From Rhodobacter aestuarii (GTDB lineage Bacteria > Pseudomonadota > Alphaproteobacteria > Rhodobacterales > Rhodobacteraceae): DNA of 64,000 nt. Every line of letters starts with the position of its first letter. The first letter of the stretch is position 1. Of this stretch, positions 36,722 through 44,851 are shown one piece after another. Position numbers and translations under genes: made by a program. The notes under the pieces are model-generated. The model made no database searches and had not been told where the DNA came from. It was given only the letters and a program-made list of their open reading frames with translations. The DNA is taken from the NCBI RefSeq assembly GCF_900156655.1, contig NZ_FTOG01000011.1:62001-126000 (forward strand). The letters run 5' to 3'.

Positions 36722-38263
36722 ATGACGCTTCCTGCCACGCTTAAATTCTCTGACGATCAGGCCGAGGCCTGGGATGCCGTTGCTTCCGCGCTGGAGGCGG
36801 CGGGTGTCGATATTTTGGATGGCAGTTTGTTGCCCGAGGGCGGCGAGCCGCATGTGATGGCGGTGATCGGCAAGGCGGGCTCGGGCAAAACGCTCCTTTT
36901 GGCGCAACTCTTCAAAGCCTTGGCCGAGGCGGGGGTTGAGATCGTCTCGGGCGATTATGAAGGCAAGAAGCGCAAAGATCGGCGCACGCTGGCGATTTTG
37001 GCCCCCACGAACAAAGCCGCCTCGGTGCTGCGCTCGCGCGGTGTGCCCGCGACCACGATCCACCGCATTCTTTATACCCCCGTTTATCACCCTGAATATG
37101 AGGCCATTGCCGAATGGCTGGCCGGGCAAGGCGACCGCCCCGATCTTGAGCAGTTGCGGATCGACGGGCTGTCTGAACTCGCGCTCGACCGCGCGAAAGC
37201 CTTTTACGAAACAAATGCCTCGGTGCCGGGCGCCTTGGCGGCGGCGGGCTTGCGGGGCTCGGATTTTATTTCCGGCTGGAAGCGGCGCGAAGACCCGCTG
37301 GATATAGGCTTTGTTGACGAAGCCTCAATGCTCGACGAACGCCAGTTTGACGACCTGAAAGAAATCTTCCCGACGCTGGTCTTGTTTGGCGACCCGGCGC
37401 AGCTCGCCCCCGTCAACCAATCGGGTCATATGTCGTTTGAGCGGTTGCCGAAAAAAGAGGTGCATGCGCTACACCGTATCCACCGCCAAGCCGATGACAA
37501 CCCGATCTTGGATCTGGCCCATGCTTTGGCCGATGACAGCCTCGATTTCTACGCTTTTGAACGCAAGCTGGCAGAGGCTGCAAAATCTGACCCGCGCGTG
37601 GTTTGGGCCGAACGGGTCGAAAGCGATCTGATGGCGCGCTCGCCCGTTTTGGTGTGGCGCAATGCGACCCGCATTCGGCTGATACAGGCGTTTCGCGGCG
37701 CGCATTCCGCGCCCGCAGATGCGCTTTTGCCCGGCGAGCCGCTGATTTGCGACGGGATCGAATTGCCGCTCAAGCACCGCAAGAAGCGCATCGACCTTGA
37801 GGCGCGCGGGCTGATTAAGGGCGCGCAGGTGATCTACCTTGGCCCCGGCAAAAAGCCCGGCTTTTCGCGGCTGCATGTGATTGGCTCTGAAGACCCGCGC
37901 CTGTCAGCCGCTTCGATCGTAAAGATCGAAATGCCTGATGAAGAAGAACCCTTCATCCCCTTTGCCGCACGGATGGGGGCGACCTTTTTGCATGGTGCTG
38001 CCGTCACCATTCACAAGGCGCAGGGCAGCCAGTGGCCCGATGTGCAGGTTTTTGCGCCCGATATTTATGCCGCCTTCCGCGCGGGTCGGTCAGAGGCGGG
38101 TATCCCGCTGTGGAAACGGCTGGCCTATGTCGCGATCACCCGCGCCGAGCATCGGCTTTTATGGGTGACGAAAGCGCGACTTGCCCGCCCCTCTACCCCC
38201 TTGGGCATCGACGATCTGCCAAGCGGGGCTGCGGTGCTCAAGCTCGAAGGTCAAACCGACTAG
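36722..38263 (+). CDS. RecD/Dda-like SF1B DNA helicase
   Basis: A 513-residue ATP-dependent helicase. Motifs in order: Walker A VIGKAGSGKTLLLAQL (~residue 50), motif Ia ILAPTNKAASVLRSRG, Walker B DIGFVDEASMLDERQF, motif III LFGDPAQLAPVNQSG, a UvrD_C_2-like VTIHKAQGSQWPDV and motif VI YVAITRAEHRLLWVTKA. Domain order and size fit stand-alone RecD2/Dda-type 5'-3' helicases rather than RecD of RecBCD. Biological role is not defined by context. Its TAG lies within the left arm of the CTAGAGC-bounded repeat at 38260-38367, and the last codons may therefore have been altered by that insertion. Confidence 0.9.
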   Translation: MTLPATLKFSDDQAEAWDAVASALEAAGVDILDGSLLPEGGEPHVMAVIGKAGSGKTLLLAQLFKALAEAGVEIVSGDYEGKKRKDRRTLAILAPTNKAASVLRSRGVPATTIHRILYTPVYHPEYEAIAEWLAGQGDRPDLEQLRIDGLSELALDRAKAFYETNASVPGALAAAGLRGSDFISGWKRREDPLDIGFVDEASMLDERQFDDLKEIFPTLVLFGDPAQLAPVNQSGHMSFERLPKKEVHALHRIHRQADDNPILDLAHALADDSLDFYAFERKLAEAAKSDPRVVWAERVESDLMARSPVLVWRNATRIRLIQAFRGAHSAPADALLPGEPLICDGIELPLKHRKKRIDLEARGLIKGAQVIYLGPGKKPGFSRLHVIGSEDPRLSAASIVKIEMPDEEEPFIPFAARMGATFLHGAAVTIHKAQGSQWPDVQVFAPDIYAAFRAGRSEAGIPLWKRLAYVAITRAEHRLLWVTKARLARPSTPLGIDDLPSGAAVLKLEGQTD

Positions 38264-38367
38264 AGCCGGTCGCGTTCCTTCGCCTGCGCGCCACAAGCTC
38301 TTACCTTGTAATCTCGCATATCGGAGGCGCACAAAACCGGCTCCCAGTTTTGTGCAACATGCTCTAG
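38260..38367. repeat. Palindromic intergenic element bounded by CTAGAGC/GCTCTAG
   Basis: Terminal arms CTAGAGC (38260-38266) and GCTCTAG (38361-38367) enclose GCACAAAAC (38329-38337) paired with GTTTTGTGC (38347-38355). GAGCCGG (38264-38270) also pairs with CCGGCTC (38337-38343), and ACAAG with CTTGT (38293-38309). The arrangement recalls the CTAGAGCATG...AAAA..GGTTTT palindromic repeats found between genes in many alphaproteobacteria. It fills most of the gap before the effector-domain gene. Confidence 0.6.
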
Positions 38368-38422
38368 CCCTTTTCCTTTCCGGCCACGCCGCCTAATCTG
38401 CCCCCAACAAAGGAGGCGGCCC

Positions 38423-38659
38423 ATGCGTTGCGTTTTCGTCCAGTTCCGTTGCCAGCCCGGTCAAACCTATGCCGTGGCCGATGCCATTTATGAGCGCGAG
38501 GTGGTGAGCGAACTCTATTCCACCTCGGGCGATTATGACCTGATCGCCAAGGTCTACATCCCCGAAGAGGTCGATGTTGGCCATTACCTGTCGGAAAAGC
38601 TGTTCGATATTGCTGGCATCAGCCGCACCTTGACGACGATGACCTTCAAAGCGTTCTAA
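38423..38659 (+). CDS. Stand-alone Lrp/AsnC effector (RAM) domain protein
   Basis: A 78-residue protein corresponding only to the ligand-binding RAM domain of Lrp/AsnC regulators: VFVQFRCQPGQTYAVADAIYERE, SELYSTSGDYDLIAKVYI and ISRTLTTMTFKAF. The DNA-binding helix-turn-helix is absent. Such stand-alone RAM proteins form octamers and bind amino acids in other organisms; what this one controls is unknown. AAAGGAGG precedes ATG 38423, an excellent ribosome site. Its TAA overlaps the stop of the convergent TIGR02186 gene (CTAA). Confidence 0.88.
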   Translation: MRCVFVQFRCQPGQTYAVADAIYEREVVSELYSTSGDYDLIAKVYIPEEVDVGHYLSEKLFDIAGISRTLTTMTFKAF

Positions 38660-39423
38660 CGCTTCAGCATCCGGAAGGCGGCAGAGGCGGCCCAGCCCGC
38701 AAAGACCGCAAGCGCGAGCGACATCAGCCCGTAAAGCGCGGGCTGGTTTTGCGACAGGTTATAGGTGAACCGCTCAAGCCCAACCCGGCGCACCCGGATT
38801 GGGCGCTCTGCCCGGTCGATCAAATTGCCATCGCGCAGCAAAAAGATCCGCGCGGTGTAATCCCCTTCAATCAGGTTTGCAGGCAAGTCGAAGTCGGCGC
38901 GAAACAGCGTGCCTTGCACCAGCTTTACCGGTTTGCGCGTCAGCTGATAGACCCCACCCTTTTCACGAATGCGCATCAGTGCTTCGGCATAGGGGCGAGT
39001 GTCACTTTCGCCCAGAGGCCCTGCAAAGGCCCGCATCGCCAGCGGCAGCGAGATATTCTCAAGCGCATCCAGCGCTGGTGGCAAGATCTTCTCGAGTGGC
39101 GCGGAGCTTGCCACGGCGTAATAGCTTGGCGCTTGCGGCACCACCACTTTCCCGGTGTTGACCCAAATCCCAAATTCACGCGACTTGCGCCGCACGGTGA
39201 CGCGCTGCAGCGGCCCTTCCAGCGTGACAATCACCCCAAGCCGCCCCGGCGGCTCCGGCGCGTCACGTTTCACCGCGCCATAAAGGATCACCGTCGACCC
39301 ATCAAACGAGGCGGTAATCCCAATATCCTCGGCACTGAGTCCCGCCACGACCTTTTCGGCCTGCGCCAGCCCCGGCAGAAGCGACAGCCCCAACACGAAA
39401 AAGACCATCAGCGCGCGGATCAT
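38656..39423 (-). CDS. TIGR02186 family (putative transmembrane, alphaproteobacterial) protein
   Basis: A 255-residue exported and anchored protein: signal peptide MIRALMVFFVLGLSLLPGLAQA and one C-terminal membrane segment (about 228-250). The body (GITASFDGSTVILYGAVKRD, PSYYAVASSAPLEKI, GTLFRADFDLPANLIEGDYTARIFLLRDG) matches the Alph_Pro_TM/TIGR02186 family. It is almost always next to a TauE-type permease, as here, with a TGATG junction. It may be an accessory to that transporter in sulfur or organosulfonate handling; that role is inference. Confidence 0.87.
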   Translation of the reverse strand: MIRALMVFFVLGLSLLPGLAQAEKVVAGLSAEDIGITASFDGSTVILYGAVKRDAPEPPGRLGVIVTLEGPLQRVTVRRKSREFGIWVNTGKVVVPQAPSYYAVASSAPLEKILPPALDALENISLPLAMRAFAGPLGESDTRPYAEALMRIREKGGVYQLTRKPVKLVQGTLFRADFDLPANLIEGDYTARIFLLRDGNLIDRAERPIRVRRVGLERFTYNLSQNQPALYGLMSLALAVFAGWAASAAFRMLKR

Positions 39424-40340
39424 CAGATCACCCCCATGGTGAGGGAGTAAAGCTCGCTGGGCATCAACAGAAGATCGAGCCCCAGCTTCACCGCGACAGC
39501 CAGAACCAAAAGCGCCAACAAGATGCGCAACTGTTCGGCTTTCAGCTTCGCCCCAAGTTGCGAGCCGATCTGCGCGCCAATCACCCCGCCGACAATCAGC
39601 AAGAGCGCCAGCATCACATCCACCGATTGGTTGGTGATGGCGTGCATCATCGTGGTGAAGGCCGACACGAACAAAATTTGAAACAGCGAGGTGCCGATCA
39701 CCACCTTAGTCGGCATCCCAAGCAGGTAAATCATCGCGGGCACCATGATGAAGCCACCACCCACGCCCATGATCGCGGCCAAAACCCCGACAGCCATGCC
39801 TACCAGCATCGGCGGGATGACCGAGATATAAAGGCCTGAGGCGCGGAACTTCACCTTGAACGGCAACCGGTGCACCCAATTATGCTGGCGCGCTTTCACC
39901 CGCGGCGCATCTTTGCGGCGGTTGCGGCGCAGCGCGCGTACCGCCTCTTGCAGCATCAACAGCCCGATCGAGCCCAAAAACACGACATAGGCCAATTGCA
40001 CCGCAAGGTCGATTTGCCCGAGCCGTGTAAGCAGGTTGAAGATGAAGATCCCCATGGCCGAGCCAATAAGGCCACCGATCAAGAGAACGATCCCCATCGG
40101 CACATCCACAGCCTTACGCTTGAACTGTGCCAAGACCCCACTGACCGAAGAGGCCACAACTTGGTTCGCCCCGGTCGCCACCGCCACAGTGGGCGGAATG
40201 CCAATGAAAAACAGAAGCGGCGTGATCAAGAAGCCGCCGCCCACACCAAACATGCCCGACAACAGGCCCACGAGCCCACCAAGGCCCAAAAGAAGAAAGA
40301 TGTTCACCGAAAGCTCGGCGATGGGAAGGTAGATTTGCAT
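39423..40340 (-). CDS. TauE/SafE family sulfite/organosulfur exporter
   Basis: A 305-residue membrane protein with two TauE repeats, each starting with a Gly-rich motif: GMFGVGGGFLITPLL near residue 30 and AIMGVGGGFIMVPAM near 195; about eight hydrophobic segments in all. The family exports sulfite or sulfonate breakdown products. I use ATG 40340 (MQIYLPIAELSVN), the start common in relatives, although no clear ribosome site precedes it; an upstream ATG at 40370 is preceded by AGG. It is coupled by TGATG to the TIGR02186 gene. Confidence 0.87.
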   Translation of the reverse strand: MQIYLPIAELSVNIFLLLGLGGLVGLLSGMFGVGGGFLITPLLFFIGIPPTVAVATGANQVVASSVSGVLAQFKRKAVDVPMGIVLLIGGLIGSAMGIFIFNLLTRLGQIDLAVQLAYVVFLGSIGLLMLQEAVRALRRNRRKDAPRVKARQHNWVHRLPFKVKFRASGLYISVIPPMLVGMAVGVLAAIMGVGGGFIMVPAMIYLLGMPTKVVIGTSLFQILFVSAFTTMMHAITNQSVDVMLALLLIVGGVIGAQIGSQLGAKLKAEQLRILLALLVLAVAVKLGLDLLLMPSELYSLTMGVI

Positions 40341-40412
40341 GGCGGTGCGTTGGCTTTGCCCTTGCAGCATGACCTGCATGGGCGAGGGTAGCAAGACCCG
40401 CTTTCGCCCCGG

Positions 40413-41213
40413 TTAAAGGGTTTTCAGCATTCGGCGCAGGATCTTTTCAAACTTGGCGGCACCAAGGGGGGCCATCGCCTTGGTTTGCTCGTGGCTGATT
40501 TGTTCATTCGCCATGCCAGCGCCCATATTTGTCATCACCGACACGGCGGCGACCCGCAGGCCCAAAAAGCGCGCAAGGATCACCTCAGGTACGGTCGACA
40601 TGCCCACTGCATCGGCCCCAAGGATTTTTGCCGCGCGAATTTCGGCGGGTGTTTCAAAGGACGGGCCAGAGAACCAGCAATAGACCCCTTCGGGAAGCGC
40701 GAGCCCCTCAGCTTCGGCGGCGGCTTTGAGTTGCCCACGCAGGCCCGGATCATGGGCCTCGGTCATCGGCACAAAGCGCGCATCTGTTGGCTCACCAATC
40801 AGCGGGTTGGCACCTGCAAAGTTGATATGGTCATTCAGCAGCATCAGCCCGCCGGGGGGAATGTCGGCGCGTAGGCTACCGGCGGCATTGGTCAACAGGA
40901 GCTGATCGCAGCCCAGATCGCGCAGCACCTCTAAGGCCAGCCGCATCTCGGCGGGGTTGCCATGTTCATAGTAATGCACGCGCCCGCCAAACACCGCGAC
41001 CCGCACGCCCTCAAGCGTGCCAATCGCGAGTTTTGGGTTGTGACCTGACACCCCCGCTTGCGGAAAACCCGGCAGGTCGGTGTAAGGGATCGCGACGCCC
41101 TCTACCTCGTCGGCGATATGACCAAGCCCGGAGCCCAGCACCAAGCCCAAGACAGGCGGGGTGGAACCCGCGCGGGCACGGATCAGGCGGGCGAGTTCAG
41201 CGCTCCTTGACAT
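40413..41213 (-). CDS. Purine nucleoside phosphorylase (6-oxopurine type)
   Basis: A 266-residue trimeric-type PNP that splits inosine, guanosine or xanthosine with phosphate. LGLVLGSGLG binds phosphate, GRVHYYEHG and LTNAAGSLRADIPPGGLML follow, and SGPSFETPAEIRAAKILGADAVGMSTVPE carries the base-binding Glu. SVMTNMGAG has the Asn that in human PNP selects 6-oxopurines over adenosine. The start at 41213 follows GGAGG and overlaps the last 17 bases of the upstream permease gene. It completes a nucleoside import and breakdown operon. Confidence 0.94.
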   Translation of the reverse strand: MSRSAELARLIRARAGSTPPVLGLVLGSGLGHIADEVEGVAIPYTDLPGFPQAGVSGHNPKLAIGTLEGVRVAVFGGRVHYYEHGNPAEMRLALEVLRDLGCDQLLLTNAAGSLRADIPPGGLMLLNDHINFAGANPLIGEPTDARFVPMTEAHDPGLRGQLKAAAEAEGLALPEGVYCWFSGPSFETPAEIRAAKILGADAVGMSTVPEVILARFLGLRVAAVSVMTNMGAGMANEQISHEQTKAMAPLGAAKFEKILRRMLKTL

Positions 41214-42165
41214 AGGGTTGGCCTCCGGCGCGTGGGGGGATCGCGCGGCCCACAAAGCCCGCCAAAACGATCACAGTCAAAATGTAAGGCAGGGCATCCA
41301 GCGCCGAGACCGGGATTTTCATGTGCAACGTGCCCTCGATCACATCGGGGCGCAACGCAATGGCCTGCAAGAAACCAAAGAGCATGGTCGCGCCAAGCGC
41401 ATACCAAGGCCGCCATTTGGCGAAGATCAGCGCGGCAAGGGCAATATAGCCGCGCCCCGCCGTCATCTCGCGGCCAAAACCCGCTTGCAAAGAGGTCGCC
41501 ATATAGGCCCCGGCAATGCCGCACAAAACGCCGGTCAGCATCACCGCAGTATAGCGCAGGCCGATGACCGAAACGCCTGCGGTATCCACCGATTCCGGGT
41601 TTTCCCCCACAGCCCGCAGCCGCAGGCCAAAGCGGGTACGGTAAAGCAGCCACCATGTCAGCGGCACAGCCGCAAGCGCGATATAAACGAGCAGGGAATG
41701 GCCCGAGATCACCTTGGCATAGAAGGGCCCGAAATAGGGCACGGAGGCCAGCGCCTCTGCCCCCGGCAAGGTTATCGCCTGAAACCGGGCATCGCCAGTC
41801 AGCGGCGGCGTGCGCCCGCCTTGGTGAAACAGCGTTTGCGAGATGAGCACCGTCGCGCCCGAGGCCACGAAGTTGAGCGCCACGCCCGAAATAAGCTGGT
41901 TGCCCCGGAAGGTGATGGAGGCGAGCCCGTGGATCAGCGCGAAAATAAGCGAGGCCACAATCCCCGCACCAAGGCCAAGCCATGCCGAACCCGTCATCGC
42001 CGCCACCGCGCCCGAGGCCATTGCAGCCATCAGCATCTTGCCTTCAAGCCCGATGTCAAAAATGCCCGCACGTTCGGAATAAAGCCCCGCCAAACAAGCA
42101 AGCAGAAGCGGCGTGCCCAAACGCAGGGTGGAGCCCAAAACCTCGATCAGCGTTGCGTAATCCAT
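41197..42165 (-). CDS. Nucleoside-type ABC transporter permease (NupQ/YufQ-like)
   Basis: A 322-residue inner-membrane permease with about nine hydrophobic segments. RAGIFDIGLEGKMLMAAM and FRGNQLISGVALNFVASGA are typical of the RbsC-like BPD_transp_2 branch used with BMP-type binding proteins, and RFGLRLRAVGENPESVDTAGV is the cytoplasmic coupling region. It would form the channel with the upstream permease. ATG 42165 overlaps the upstream stop (TGATG). The PNP gene starts inside its 3' end. Confidence 0.9.
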   Translation of the reverse strand: MDYATLIEVLGSTLRLGTPLLLACLAGLYSERAGIFDIGLEGKMLMAAMASGAVAAMTGSAWLGLGAGIVASLIFALIHGLASITFRGNQLISGVALNFVASGATVLISQTLFHQGGRTPPLTGDARFQAITLPGAEALASVPYFGPFYAKVISGHSLLVYIALAAVPLTWWLLYRTRFGLRLRAVGENPESVDTAGVSVIGLRYTAVMLTGVLCGIAGAYMATSLQAGFGREMTAGRGYIALAALIFAKWRPWYALGATMLFGFLQAIALRPDVIEGTLHMKIPVSALDALPYILTVIVLAGFVGRAIPPRAGGQPYVKER

Positions 42166-43253
42166 CACACAGCCCCCCGTGCCAAGCGGAAGAAGGGCAC
42201 GAGCATCATCCGCACCATCGTGTCGAGTGCGCCCGTGAACAAGATCACCAGCCCCTGAAGCAGCAGACGCAATTCAATCGGGATTGTGGTCCAAAGCCCC
42301 ATCTCGGCCCCCCCTTGATAGAGGAAGCCAAACAGCAGTGCGGCCAAAAACACGCCAAACGGGTGGTTTCGCCCCATCAGTGCCACGGCAATGCCAATGA
42401 ACCCCGCCCCTTCTGACGCGTTTTGCACCAGCCGCTCAGATTCCCCCATGACGTTGTTGATCGCCATCATCCCTGCCAAGCCGCCCGAAATAAGCATTGC
42501 CAGCATGATCACCTTCACGGGCGAGATCCCGGCATAGCGTGCCGCACTTTCTGATTTGCCAAAGGCGCGGATTTCATAGCCAAGCTTGGTGCGCCACAGC
42601 AGGGCCCAAACCGCAAAACAGGCCGCGACCGCCGCAAAGAAGCTGACATTGGCGGGCACTTTGTTCGAGAAGATCAGATCAAGCCCCGGAATTTGCCCAA
42701 AGTTTGGCAGCTTTGCCCCCTCTGGGAAGCGGGCGGAGGCCGGGTCCATCTGCCCCACAGGGCGCAGCACCTCAACCAGCATGTACACGATGAAAGCCGC
42801 GCCGATATAGTTGAACATGATCGTGGTGATCACGATATGGCTGCCGCGTTTTGCTTGTAACCATGCGGGAATGGCGGCCCAAGCGGCCCCAAAGAGTGCC
42901 GCCCCAGCGGTCGCGGCAACAAGCGCCAGCGACCAATGCGGCCAAGGCAGCGCTAGGCACACAAGTGCCACCCCCAAACCGCCAAGTTGCGCCTGCCCTT
43001 CGCCGCCGATGTTGAACTGCCCGGCGTGATAAGCGACCGTCACGGCAAGCCCTGTGAAGATGAAAGAGGTGGTGTAGTAAAGCGTATAGCCCCAGCCATA
43101 GGGGGAGCCAATCGCGCCATCGACCATCACCGTCACGGCCTCGATCGGGTCGCCACCAATCGCCAAAATCACGATGGCCGAAATGACCGCCGCCAGCAAA
43201 AGCGAGATGAAGGGCACCAGAACAAGGTCTGCCCAAGTGGGGAGTTTGGTCAT
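42165..43253 (-). CDS. Nucleoside-type ABC transporter permease (NupP/YufP-like)
   Basis: A 362-residue permease with about ten hydrophobic segments; FNIGGEGQAQLGGLGVALV and RGSHIVITTIMFNYIGAAFIVYML are family motifs, and TKLGYEIRAFGKSESAARYAGI is the coupling loop, equivalent to that of the partner permease. Its ATG overlaps the ATPase stop in an ATGA. The two different permeases, duplicated ATPase and BMP binding protein follow the nucleoside transporter pattern of Bacillus NupNOPQ. Confidence 0.9.
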   Translation of the reverse strand: MTKLPTWADLVLVPFISLLLAAVISAIVILAIGGDPIEAVTVMVDGAIGSPYGWGYTLYYTTSFIFTGLAVTVAYHAGQFNIGGEGQAQLGGLGVALVCLALPWPHWSLALVAATAGAALFGAAWAAIPAWLQAKRGSHIVITTIMFNYIGAAFIVYMLVEVLRPVGQMDPASARFPEGAKLPNFGQIPGLDLIFSNKVPANVSFFAAVAACFAVWALLWRTKLGYEIRAFGKSESAARYAGISPVKVIMLAMLISGGLAGMMAINNVMGESERLVQNASEGAGFIGIAVALMGRNHPFGVFLAALLFGFLYQGGAEMGLWTTIPIELRLLLQGLVILFTGALDTMVRMMLVPFFRLARGAV

Positions 43254-44851
43254 TCTGCCGCCCCTTTGGTTTGCGCAACCCCGGCCATCAACAGGCCCAA
43301 CTCACGCTCATTCGTCTCGGCGGGCAGCCGCTCGCCCATGATCTGGCCGTCAAACATCACCGCAATCCGGTCAGAGAGTGACATGATCTCATCAAGCTCG
43401 ACCGAAACGAGCAGCACCGCAGCCCCCGCATCGCGCAATTCCACAATGCGGCGATGGATGAATTCAATCGCGCCAATATCCACGCCGCGTGTCGGTTGCC
43501 CGACAAGCAAGAGCACCGGGTTACGCTCAATCTCGCGCGCCAGAACGATCTTTTGCTGGTTCCCGCCAGAGAAGCTTTGCGCGGGCAGGTGCGGGTTGGG
43601 CGGGCGCACGTCAAAGCGCTCCATCTTGCCTTCGGTGTCGCGGATGATCGCCGCGTTGTCCATAAAGAGCCCGCTGGCCTGATAGTCTTTGGCGCCGTGA
43701 TAGCCAAAAGCCACGTTTTCCCATGCGCTGAAATCCAAGATCAGGCCAAGGTGATGGCGATCTTCGGGCACATGGGCAATGCCGCGCGCCCGCCGGGTTT
43801 GCCCGGTGGCCCCATGGCCAGCCAGCACGACCTCCTGCCCCTGCACCTCCATCCGGCCCGTGACCTTGCCCGCGCCAAAACCGCCCAAAACCTCAAGCAA
43901 TTCGGATTGGCCGTTGCCCGCCACCCCAGCAATGCCCAAAATCTCGCCCGCGCGAATGGTCAGGCTCACACCCTTAAGTCGATCAACTCCTTCGGCATCG
44001 GTGACGCGCAGGTTTTCCAGCTTCAGCACCGTATCGCCCGGATTTGCGGGCGCTTTCGGCACATGCATCAGCACTTTGCGGCCCACCATCAACTCCGCCA
44101 ACTCCTCGGGCGAGGTCTCGGCGGTTTTGACGGTGGCCACCATCTCGCCGCGCCGCATCACGGAAACGGAATCCGTGATCTCCATAATCTCGCGCAGCTT
44201 ATGGGTGATCAGAATGATCGTTTTGCCCTGCTCTTTCAGGCCACGCAGGATGCGAAACAGGTGATCGGCCTCATCGGGGGTCAACACGCCCGTGGGCTCA
44301 TCCAAAATCAAAATATCGGCGTGGCGATAAAGCGCTTTTAAAATCTCCACGCGCTGCTGATGGCCCACCGAAAGCTCTTCAATCACCGCATCGGGGTCAA
44401 CATCCAGCTCATATTCCTCGGCCAAATGCGCCAGCGTTTTGCGCGCCTTGGCAAGCGAGGGGCGAAGCAGCGCCCCGTCTTCCGCGCCCAGAATGACATT
44501 CTCGAGCACGGTGAAATTCTGCACCAGCTTGAAGTGCTGGAACACCATCCCGATGCCCGCGCGGATCGCAGCTTGGCTATCATGGATGATGGTCGGCCGG
44601 CCATTGATCAAGATCTCGCCCGCATCGGCGCGGTAGAACCCGTATAGGATCGACATCAAGGTCGATTTGCCCGCGCCATTTTCGCCGATAATGCCGTGGA
44701 TCGTGCCCGGCATCACGCGAATGGAAATATCCTTGTTTGCCTGCACCGGCCCGAAGGCCTTGGAAATGCCGCGCAACTCAATTGCCGGGGCCGCAGCCCC
44801 GGAAAGGGCGGCAGTTGCCTGCCGCCCCGCATCCGTCGTCTCTGTCATCAT
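43250..44851 (-). CDS. Nucleoside-type ABC transporter ATPase, two ABC domains (NupO/YufO-like)
   Basis: A 533-residue duplicated ATPase. First domain: Walker A GENGAGKST, signature LSVGHQQRVEI, Walker B ILILDEPTGVLTPDE. Second domain: degenerate Walker A GVAGNGQSELL, signature FSGGNQQKIVL and Walker B LLLVGQPTRGVD, in which Gly-Gln replace the usual Asp-Glu, so only one site is likely fully active, as in RbsA/MglA. The start is ATG 44851 (or 44848); both overlap the stop of the binding-protein gene. Confidence 0.93.
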   Translation of the reverse strand: MMTETTDAGRQATAALSGAAAPAIELRGISKAFGPVQANKDISIRVMPGTIHGIIGENGAGKSTLMSILYGFYRADAGEILINGRPTIIHDSQAAIRAGIGMVFQHFKLVQNFTVLENVILGAEDGALLRPSLAKARKTLAHLAEEYELDVDPDAVIEELSVGHQQRVEILKALYRHADILILDEPTGVLTPDEADHLFRILRGLKEQGKTIILITHKLREIMEITDSVSVMRRGEMVATVKTAETSPEELAELMVGRKVLMHVPKAPANPGDTVLKLENLRVTDAEGVDRLKGVSLTIRAGEILGIAGVAGNGQSELLEVLGGFGAGKVTGRMEVQGQEVVLAGHGATGQTRRARGIAHVPEDRHHLGLILDFSAWENVAFGYHGAKDYQASGLFMDNAAIIRDTEGKMERFDVRPPNPHLPAQSFSGGNQQKIVLAREIERNPVLLLVGQPTRGVDIGAIEFIHRRIVELRDAGAAVLLVSVELDEIMSLSDRIAVMFDGQIMGERLPAETNERELGLLMAGVAQTKGAAE

